A stretch of 58,832 nt of DNA, taken from contig JAFZAC010000029.1 of NCBI GenBank assembly GCA_017548365.1, forward strand, positions 1 to 58,832, read 5' to 3'. The translations under genes were made by a program, and so were the position numbers. This document shows, piece after piece, positions 52,743-58,832 of the stretch (positions are counted from its first letter, which is position 1; each line of letters starts with the position of its first letter). The notes beneath the pieces were generated by a model that saw nothing but the letters and a program-made list of their open reading frames with translations, was not told the origin of the DNA and searched no databases. Source of the DNA: Muribaculaceae bacterium (lineage in GTDB: Bacteria > Bacteroidota > Bacteroidia > Bacteroidales > Muribaculaceae).

Positions 52743-52781
52743 TAAGCGGTTGATTTACTGCAAAGGTAAACCAACCGCTTA
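52743..52781 (-). promoter_or_regulatory. Promoter embedded in a 16-bp inverted repeat
   Basis: Arms TAAGCGGTTGATTTAC (52743-52758) and GTAAACCAACCGCTTA (52766-52781) match with one mismatch. The minus-strand box TACCTTTG (52761-52768) spans the spacer and the start of one arm. A repressor dimer bound here would cover the promoter. It could also act as a terminator for the gene at 52813. Confidence 0.65.
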
Positions 52782-52812
52782 GACTTTCAAAAGACGTGGG
52801 AGACGCTTATTT

Positions 52813-53172
52813 CTAATTGAGGCGTGAATATCTTATTTCATAATCGCTTTCTGTGTCCTTCATTATAAGAACATCATTAACAATAGAAATGATGTAATAA
52901 TATTCATTATTCCCAGAGAACCTCATTTTTAAAGTGTTTCCATCCAGCTCCCATGTAAAATGTTCTTTAGTTACCCACTGGTGATTCATTCTTCCAGTAT
53001 ATTCGCCATTATGATTAGAGTTGAATACAATGGTTTCACTATACTCATTTGATATGAAGCCAACCCAAGTATCAGTTAATTGTTTTTCAAGATTGTTTAA
53101 CTCATCTTTATCGTCGCATGAAGTAAAGACGAGAGGCAATATAATTGCCATAAATAATAGTACTTTCTTCAT
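52813..53172 (-). CDS. Small lipoprotein in the prophage tail region
   Basis: A 119-residue protein: signal MKKVLLFMAIILPLVFTSC (Cys 19) and DDKDELNN, then a beta-rich lipocalin-like domain (TWVGFISNEYSETIVFNSNH, then YTGRMNHQWVTKEHFTWELD). It has its own promoter (TACTTTTG at 53202-53209 on the minus strand) and lies between the tape measure and tail protein genes, where structural genes would be expected. This is the pattern of a moron gene expressed in the lysogen. A superinfection-exclusion role is possible but untested. Confidence 0.7.
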   Translation of the reverse strand: MKKVLLFMAIILPLVFTSCDDKDELNNLEKQLTDTWVGFISNEYSETIVFNSNHNGEYTGRMNHQWVTKEHFTWELDGNTLKMRFSGNNEYYYIISIVNDVLIMKDTESDYEIRYSRLN

Positions 53173-53201
53173 TGTTTTGTTGTTTTATTATTAATAATTG
53201 A

Positions 53202-53209
53202 CAAAAGTA
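53202..53209 (-). promoter_or_regulatory. -7 element of the prophage lipoprotein gene
   Basis: TACTTTTG on the minus strand, 30 nt before the ATG. No clear -33 box. Confidence 0.5.
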
Positions 53210-53270
53210 CTAATATTCCGTTTTACCCCCCCATTTCACATTTGTTAACTATGATTGTTAATCAATTTAA

Positions 53271-56200
53271 CTATTTTCTCTTATTTTTCGGTGATTTATT
53301 ATTCATTAGACGCTGATAACTGTCTTGCGCTTGCTTGATACCAAGATCACCAGTAACGGTGTTCACGGTAACAAACGGTTCATCCAGTCTCTCTTTGAGT
53401 TGCTTGATAGTTTCTCTCAGTTCAGCATTCTCCTGAACAATTATCTGCGGTTGCATATTGGCAATAGCCGCAGAAGCCGTTATCGAGCGTGATACATCAG
53501 CCTGACGTAGTGAGCCGATAGTATTAGTTCGCTGCGCATAGTCAAGGGCCTCAATCAGCGGACGCGCCACAGGTGAGGCAAGCAGTTTCTGCGAAGCCAC
53601 CCATTCCCCGGCATGAACCACACCAGCCACCTCATCCACTCTGCCAGGCTTGGTGAATCCACCTTCAGAATAGCCTTCCGAAGCCGACTGCTGCTGTTGC
53701 TTCTTGATTGCCGCTACTTGAACCATACCGGCAGCCACTGCCATCGCTGCCGCTATAGGAGCGATGATATAACCTACAAGAGGAATAGCTGCTGCCGAAG
53801 CGTATGCATTGATGGCTGCAGATGCCGTCTGCGCTATCGCCTGCATCACCTCCATTGCGTACATCTTGCGGTTCGCCTCATCCTTGATTTTCTTCACCTC
53901 CTGCTGTTTCTTTTTCTCCAGCTGTTTTGTCATGTAGGCATTACCCTGTGCCGCCTCTATCTCTCGGTCGTATTTCTTCTCCACAGCGGCAACCTCCATC
54001 TCCATCTCAGCCTGCATCAATGAGCGCAGCTGCGAGAACAGCGATGACATGGCAGACGAGATTGCTTCTACAGACTTGGTGACAGCCTTTCCCACATCCG
54101 ACTCCAGCCATTCCTGCGCTGACTGGTTGAACTTCTGCATGAAGTTCTTGTTGTCCTCCTCTGTAATCTGATTGTATTTCTTCTTCAGGGCGAGTTTCGC
54201 TTTCTCGTATGCCTCCTCGATGCGTAGTTTCTCTTTGGCGTTGTCACCCACCATCTTCAGCTCCTTCTCGTACTGCTCATCAAGAAGCGCTATAGCGGCA
54301 TCATACTGTTGTTTATCCTCCACGGCGTTGTTGCCGAAGTATTCATCCTTGATGTTCTTCAGTTCAGCCTGGTGCTTTCTCACTTTCTCCTCGTACTCTC
54401 TTTGACGCTGCTCCATACCTTCCATCAGTTTCTTGCGAAGGTTCTCTTCCGCTTCGACTCTCTCGTCAGTGCCTTCCTCCGCCAGATCCACCAGAGCCCT
54501 CAGATGGGCATATTCTATGTTCTCCATCTGCATGTCGTAGGCGTTCTTCGAAAGTTTGCCGTCAATATAGTCCTGCATCGTCTCTGCTCTCAGTTCAGCG
54601 TATGCGTCCTTCTCCTCTTTGAGGCGGTGCTTGTGCTTCTGTTCCTCCAGTTTTAGAGCCTCCTCCGCATATTGCGCCATTATCTTCAGCCTCTCGTTCT
54701 CTCCGAGGTCTGTATGTGCCAGCTGCTTCTCGTAGAACTCCAGCGCAATCTGGCTCATCTTCTCGGTGTATTCCTCATAGTCTATGACACCGGTGGCGTA
54801 AGATATGCGAGTCAATGCCTCCTCACGCTCGCGCCATGCCTTCTCGGCGGCGAACTTGTCTTCAGTCTTCTGAGAACTGCTTCCGCTATGACCGCTACGG
54901 CTAGTATGACTTCGGCTGCTGTGGCCACCACCGTTGCCACCGCCGCCTCCACCACCAGGTGTGTATGACGGGTCTGTTATTGTCGGTTCCGTAACGGTTG
55001 TTGACTCTGTGCTAATAAGATTCTCCTTTCCAGCATACTTCACCAGTCGGTCAATCTGCGCACGTACTGCAGCTCGTTGTCCTTTCAGCTGTCTCACCTG
55101 CTTTGAGTCAGGCACACCTGTAATTTGGCCGCCGACAGTCATACTTGCGCCGTATGCGTGAGCCACTGCCTCCTTCATCTCGTATCTTCCACTTCCGCTG
55201 TGTGCGTCCACAGCACCTTGCACTCTCGCTATATCATAATCTTGTGACATTGCAATCTCACGCGACAGCCTCTCGTCCTCCTTGATCAATCGCTCATATT
55301 CGGCGCGGTTCGACTCCAGACGTATCTTGCGCTCCAATGAAACAAGATAGTCATCCAGTGCCTTCTTGTTCTCATGGTACTTGCCTGTCTCAGCATCCAG
55401 CTTGGCACAATAGTTCGGGATTATGCGGTTCAGCGTGTCGATGGCTTTCTTGCGCTGCTCCATCGATGCCTTGTCATCACGCGCCACAGCAACCAAGTCG
55501 TTGATACGTCTTTTCTCCACGTCAAGACGCTCCTGGTATCTTTTCCTGGTCTCTGCCAGCTCCTCGTTCATCTGCTGCAGCTCCTTCTCCGATTTCGTCG
55601 CTTCTTTTGTAGCGGTCGCCATATTGTATATGGCTACGCCTACAGCGGTTATGGCTGCAATAATTATGCCCCACGGAGTACTCTTTGTCAGCAGGTTGAA
55701 TGCCGTATAAGCAGCTTTCGCCCGCTCTATTTGTCCAGTCAGTGCCAAGAAAACTATTTTAAGTGTCAGCGTCACAGTTGAGAGCATCTTCATCGCTCCC
55801 TGAGTGAGCACCAGCCAATAGTAATGCATCTTGAAGGCGATGTTGCTGGCATTGACTGCCAAAGTATATGCCGCCCATGAGGCAGCCGCAGTGATTATGA
55901 CATTCTTGTAGGTTATCACGAAGTCCGCTATCATGTTCAGCAGTCGAAGCATCGCGCTTCCGCTCGTCATGATATGCTTGTATACAGGCAGAAGTTTCTC
56001 TCCGAGTTCCACGGCGAGCTCATGGATGCGCTTCTTCGCTTTCTCTATTCCTGCTTGAGCAGTATTGTTGAAGATGTTATACTCACGAGTGGCAGAAGTA
56101 GCCTCATCAAACGCCTTGTTAGCCTCCTGCTGCTCCCATCGAACCATCTCCAGTTTGCCTGAGAGTACCGACAATACCTGCGCCATGCGGATGCCATCCA

Positions 56201-57404
56201 TTCCGAGGTCTTTGAACAATGGCGAGAGAGCCGCCAATGCGTCTTTGTCACCTATCTCATGTAGCCTTTCAAGGAACATCAACAGACCCTCGTTCGTTGA
56301 TTCCTTCAGTGTCTCAGTGAACTGCTGCACGTCCAGCCCCACCGTCTTCGCTATCTCCTCGGGCGACTGGAAAAGTTTCATAATGGTACGTGAGAGAGCC
56401 GATGCCGCCATCTCTACCTTCTGACCGTTTGCGTCAAGTGTCGCACCGAATGCCAGGATCTCCGGTATCGTCATGTGTGCCTGTGCTCCAACACCAGCAA
56501 GACGCTGGGCGAACTCCACCAGGTACGGTTTTGATGCGGTACAGTTCTGCGATAGCACATTCACCGTTGAACCGACCGATAGCATCGCCTCTTTCGTTCC
56601 TAATAGCTGCTCTACACCGAAGATGTTGGAGATTTTGGCGATGGTCTGTGTCGCTCCCTCGCCGAGGTCAACGAGTGCCACAGAAAGGATGTCTGCTGCT
56701 TCAACATAGCCTTGAACATCCTCCATAGTATTCTTGCCCAGTCGTCCAGCCTCCTGAGCGAACTCGTTCAGCTTGTCACGACCGGTACGGGTGTCCATAT
56801 TCTTGAATGCCTCGTTCAGCTGCTCGACTTCCTCCTTCGCCATCTGCGTGTACTTGCGAGTGTTCGCCATCTGCTCCTCCATCTCGGCGAAGGCGTTCAC
56901 GGCACGTCTGCCAGCCATCACGATGCCCGACAGCAGCGCTGCCGTCATGAAGATTGATGACTGCCAATCGTTCATTGTACGTGTGAAGCGTTTCCAGAAT
57001 CCCTCTTGTGCTCGCAGTTCAGCGTTCAGTCTTGCCAATTCCGCTTTCACCTGTCTAATCTTCGCAGTATGAGCGTTCCATGCCGCTGATCCACGCTCCA
57101 TATATTGGAGTTGTCGGTTCAGCGTCTGCAGTGCACGGTTCAGCTCGTTCGGTGTTGCGCGGTTCAGTCGTCTCATCACGCTCTCCACCTGCATGGTCGA
57201 TGACTCTATCTCACGGATTTGTCTGCGAGTGTCTGTCAGTTCCTTGCGTAGTCTGCGAAGATCCGTTCTGTTTCCTGCCGCTGCAGCCCTGGCGATTGCC
57301 GACTCCAGCTGCAGAGCGTTCTGCCGCAGTTGCTGCAGCACTTGTATTGGTTGCTGACCGTTGATGGTCAGGTTCACTGTCGCTTGTGTATTGATGTTGC
57401 TCAT
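53271..57404 (-). CDS. Phage tail tape measure protein (TP901 type)
   Basis: A 1,377-residue protein. The N-terminal 130 residues are coiled coil (MSNINTQATVNLTINGQQPI start). The TP901 core runs from about 160 to 490 with EEQMANTRKYTQMAKEEVEQ, GYVEAADILSVALVDLGEGA and MTIPEILAFGATLDANGQKV. Hydrophobic helices (about 500-620) are followed by long coiled coils, a Gly/Ser/His-rich stretch near 815-840, and Ala-rich helices near 1230. The long length implies a long-tailed siphovirus. The minus strand is read from 57404. Confidence 0.93.
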   Translation of the reverse strand: MSNINTQATVNLTINGQQPIQVLQQLRQNALQLESAIARAAAAGNRTDLRRLRKELTDTRRQIREIESSTMQVESVMRRLNRATPNELNRALQTLNRQLQYMERGSAAWNAHTAKIRQVKAELARLNAELRAQEGFWKRFTRTMNDWQSSIFMTAALLSGIVMAGRRAVNAFAEMEEQMANTRKYTQMAKEEVEQLNEAFKNMDTRTGRDKLNEFAQEAGRLGKNTMEDVQGYVEAADILSVALVDLGEGATQTIAKISNIFGVEQLLGTKEAMLSVGSTVNVLSQNCTASKPYLVEFAQRLAGVGAQAHMTIPEILAFGATLDANGQKVEMAASALSRTIMKLFQSPEEIAKTVGLDVQQFTETLKESTNEGLLMFLERLHEIGDKDALAALSPLFKDLGMDGIRMAQVLSVLSGKLEMVRWEQQEANKAFDEATSATREYNIFNNTAQAGIEKAKKRIHELAVELGEKLLPVYKHIMTSGSAMLRLLNMIADFVITYKNVIITAAASWAAYTLAVNASNIAFKMHYYWLVLTQGAMKMLSTVTLTLKIVFLALTGQIERAKAAYTAFNLLTKSTPWGIIIAAITAVGVAIYNMATATKEATKSEKELQQMNEELAETRKRYQERLDVEKRRINDLVAVARDDKASMEQRKKAIDTLNRIIPNYCAKLDAETGKYHENKKALDDYLVSLERKIRLESNRAEYERLIKEDERLSREIAMSQDYDIARVQGAVDAHSGSGRYEMKEAVAHAYGASMTVGGQITGVPDSKQVRQLKGQRAAVRAQIDRLVKYAGKENLISTESTTVTEPTITDPSYTPGGGGGGGNGGGHSSRSHTSRSGHSGSSSQKTEDKFAAEKAWREREEALTRISYATGVIDYEEYTEKMSQIALEFYEKQLAHTDLGENERLKIMAQYAEEALKLEEQKHKHRLKEEKDAYAELRAETMQDYIDGKLSKNAYDMQMENIEYAHLRALVDLAEEGTDERVEAEENLRKKLMEGMEQRQREYEEKVRKHQAELKNIKDEYFGNNAVEDKQQYDAAIALLDEQYEKELKMVGDNAKEKLRIEEAYEKAKLALKKKYNQITEEDNKNFMQKFNQSAQEWLESDVGKAVTKSVEAISSAMSSLFSQLRSLMQAEMEMEVAAVEKKYDREIEAAQGNAYMTKQLEKKKQQEVKKIKDEANRKMYAMEVMQAIAQTASAAINAYASAAAIPLVGYIIAPIAAAMAVAAGMVQVAAIKKQQQQSASEGYSEGGFTKPGRVDEVAGVVHAGEWVASQKLLASPVARPLIEALDYAQRTNTIGSLRQADVSRSITASAAIANMQPQIIVQENAELRETIKQLKERLDEPFVTVNTVTGDLGIKQAQDSYQRLMNNKSPKNKRK

Positions 57405-57989
57405 ATCAGTTGTTGTTTGTCGAAGACAAAGTAAAACAAATCGCTTCAGCGATTAAAAGACATCGAGCCGGGGCAGGTCTCGATGTCTGAAAAGGCATTT
57501 TTTCACGAAGTGTAAAAATCGGTATATCAGCAAGTTAATTGCTGATGCTGCAGATGCGTATTGCCAATTTTTGCAAATTGTCCGCATCTGCTGAAAAACC
57601 AAACTGCTGTGATACAGCAGTTTGACGGGGGTTGGAGGGGGTGAAAATGAAATTTTCACCCCCTGTCTCCTCCGCAGGAGCCCCCACTGCCCTGCGGAGC
57701 GAGTTCGCAAAACCGCTTTTTCCGTTTGCGGAATATGCAAGACGCAAGGCGATTGTGCGGTCGATGTGCCGACGTGCGAGAGAGAACCTTTGACGCAGGA
57801 AAAGGTTTCGCTCGCGCGTGTCGGCTCCGCTTTCAAGACAGAACCGTGTCAAGCTTGCTTGACTTGGTTTGTCGTTCATTATTCATACGTCAGGCGATAC
57901 TATTAATCTGCTACGTCATGATGTACGGTGACCGACAGGTGCTATAACAGCTATGCTGTCATCAACTTAGTGAGACACGCAGTATCGAA

Positions 57990-58230
57990 CACTTCTCTCT
58001 CCTCGCCTGGGCGCAGAAGTATGAAGGTGGCCAATGCAGAGCCTGCCCGACGAGAGCGCAGCGTGCATCTCGATAAGCGAAGGAAGAGTGTGCCGCAAGG
58101 CGAGCCCACGTGTGGCGGTGGCTTCTGCCAAGCTCGGGACGAAGGCAGTAAGCAGGTGCAACGTAGCGCAGTAGGCGTAGCGACCAGCGACGATACCCGA
58201 CGGCGACGCAGGAGTCTCGGGTGTCGGCGC
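57990..58230 (+). repeat. Diverged direct repeat unit A
   Basis: Starts CACTTCTCTCTCCTCGCC and shares with unit B, in the same order, CTGGGCGC, GAGTGTGCCG, AAGG, GCCAAGCTCGGGACG, GCGACCAGCG and a hairpin ACCCGA/TCGGGTGTCG with a different loop. The loop changes while the stem is kept. Confidence 0.7.
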
Positions 58231-58579
58231 GTCATGGGAGCCTCGCCCACGCAGCGTAGTGCACAGGCGCTGACAAGTCTGGAGCGTCCCCCACACTTGG
58301 ATAAAGCTCACCGACGGATATGGCGCAACCCGTAACAACGAGAAGGGTTGCGCTGTGTCCGGGCACTTTCTTCCGCAGCGACATTCGAGATAGCCGAGTC
58401 AGGCGGCGAAGCATACTTTGTCACCGCCTTGCGTGCGCCCATGTGAGGTGGTCTTGAGGGATGCGACTTGTCGCGAAGTGAGGGGTGGGCACGTGGGGCC
58501 TTCCGGCTCGTGCCGCTTGCGGAGCGAGCTGGATCTTCCGGTGACTCGTCACCGTTAAAGACCTCGTGAGCTTGCCTCA

Positions 58580-58832
58580 CACCTCTCTCCCCTGGGCGCC
58601 GGCGCAATAGTGGGCTGTGGCGTGGGCGCAGCCTGCCAAGCGAGAGTGAAACGTGCGCCCGAGACAGCAGAAAGGATGAGTGTGCCGTAAGGACTGCCCC
58701 CTCATGTCGATGGCACCAGCCAAGCTCGGGACGTAAGACAGTCGAAGGCTGAGGGAGGTGACGTAGCGTAGTGCGTGAAGCGACCAGCGGTGGCACCCGA
58801 CCGAGCGCAGCGAATCGGGTGTCGCCGCGACA
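58580..58832 (+). repeat. Diverged direct repeat unit B
   Basis: Starts CACCTCTCTCCCCTGGGC and continues to the window edge, ending near the hairpin CACCCGA/TCGGGTG. Its further extent is unknown. Confidence 0.65.

Larger units (their letters stand above)
49484..58832. mobile_element. Partial prophage integrated at tRNA-Ser
   Basis: From the tRNA end to the window edge: an integrase (+), a tail-associated protein, a lipoprotein and a tape measure protein (all minus), then 1.4 kb of hairpin-rich sequence. The tail genes point toward the integrase. Head, portal, terminase and lysis genes are not seen and must lie to the right, if present. Integration at a tRNA and tail genes together support a prophage; activity cannot be judged. 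Confidence 0.85.
57405..58832. other. Hairpin-rich non-coding region upstream of the tape measure gene
   Basis: No convincing coding frame: predicted proteins are Arg/Ser/Pro-rich and overlap in several frames. At least nine local hairpins are seen, including AAACTGCTGT/ACAGCAGTTT (57601-57623, 10-bp), GGGGGTGAAAAT/ATTTTCACCCCC (57637-57663, 12-bp), CTCCGCAGG/CCTGCGGAG (57670-57699), AGACATCGAG/CTCGATGTCT (57458-57488) and GCGCAACCC/GGGTTGCGC (58323-58353). From about 57660 the GC content is much higher than in the genes to the left. A diverged repeat at 57990 and 58580 lies within it. Terminators, a long structured RNA or dead sequence are all possible. Confidence 0.65.

Noticed and set aside
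57453..58796. Several overlapping open frames in the right-hand region
   Set aside because: They overlap on both strands, are Arg/Ser/Pro-rich and look like a consequence of high GC; hairpins and repeats cross them.
1..58832. CRISPR array
   Set aside because: No regularly spaced repeats of 24-40 nt with unique spacers; the 33-bp palindromes at 11577 are three near-identical units without spacers and lie on a promoter.

Overview
The window comes from a Bacteroidales genome of the gut or oral Bacteroides/Prevotella/Muribaculaceae type. The evidence is the many Bacteroidota promoters (TTTG, about 20 nt, TAnnTTTG), ECF sigma/anti-sigma pairs next to outer-membrane barrels, TonB-dependent receptors, a type IX secretion (gliding-motility C-terminal) domain, a BspA-like leucine-rich-repeat protein, DUF4835, and a TIGR04133-like radical SAM/lipoprotein pair. 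The left 49 kb is chromosomal. The right 9.4 kb is the edge of a prophage integrated at a tRNA-Ser gene.

Region by region: 1-500 is a gene start on the minus strand plus GC-rich repeats. 499-10306 (minus) holds a DUF262/DUF1524 GmrSD-like protein, a GH31 glycosidase, an ECF sigma/anti-sigma pair, two related lipoproteins and a TonB receptor. 10410-11531 is an AAA/DUF4143 ATPase with an array of palindromes over its promoter. 11680-14535 is recG-ispD. 14625-17757 is an ECF module: a sigma factor, an anti-sigma protein fused to a barrel-like domain, a lipoprotein and an outer-membrane barrel, with three matching promoter-like sites. 17810-21616 has two lipoproteins and the LRR protein. 21743-25506 is ispE, grpE, dnaJ and an RluA-type pseudouridine synthase. 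25624-27268 is the radical SAM/SPASM enzyme with a lipoprotein carrying an acyl-carrier-like domain without the active serine. 27372-33718 is a T9SS cargo protein, two tandem lytic transglycosylases and uvrA.

33788-35567 has one acidic hypothetical protein and about 1.2 kb with no convincing gene. 35568-46928 holds an XRE-type regulator, then dnaN, dnaQ-like exonuclease, coaBC, DUF4835, recN and rlmB. An ECF sigma/anti-sigma/small protein/receptor operon sits between coaBC and DUF4835. 47024-49048 is an M13 (PepO/neprilysin-type) metallopeptidase.

At 49399-49483 is tRNA-Ser(UGA), followed by a tyrosine integrase (+), then a phage tail protein, a small lipoprotein (possible moron) and a 1,377-residue TP901-type tape measure protein (all minus). 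The last 1.4 kb, upstream of the tape measure gene, has no convincing coding sequence. It is GC-rich, packed with hairpins and contains a diverged direct repeat of about 250 nt. It is the least explained stretch of the window.

The strongest leads are the ECF promoter triplet at 16544-17137, the radical SAM/carrier-like lipoprotein pair, the hairpin-rich prophage region, the palindrome array upstream of the DUF4143 ATPase, and a dispersed 50-nt repeat whose hairpin shows a compensatory base change between copies 49 kb apart.
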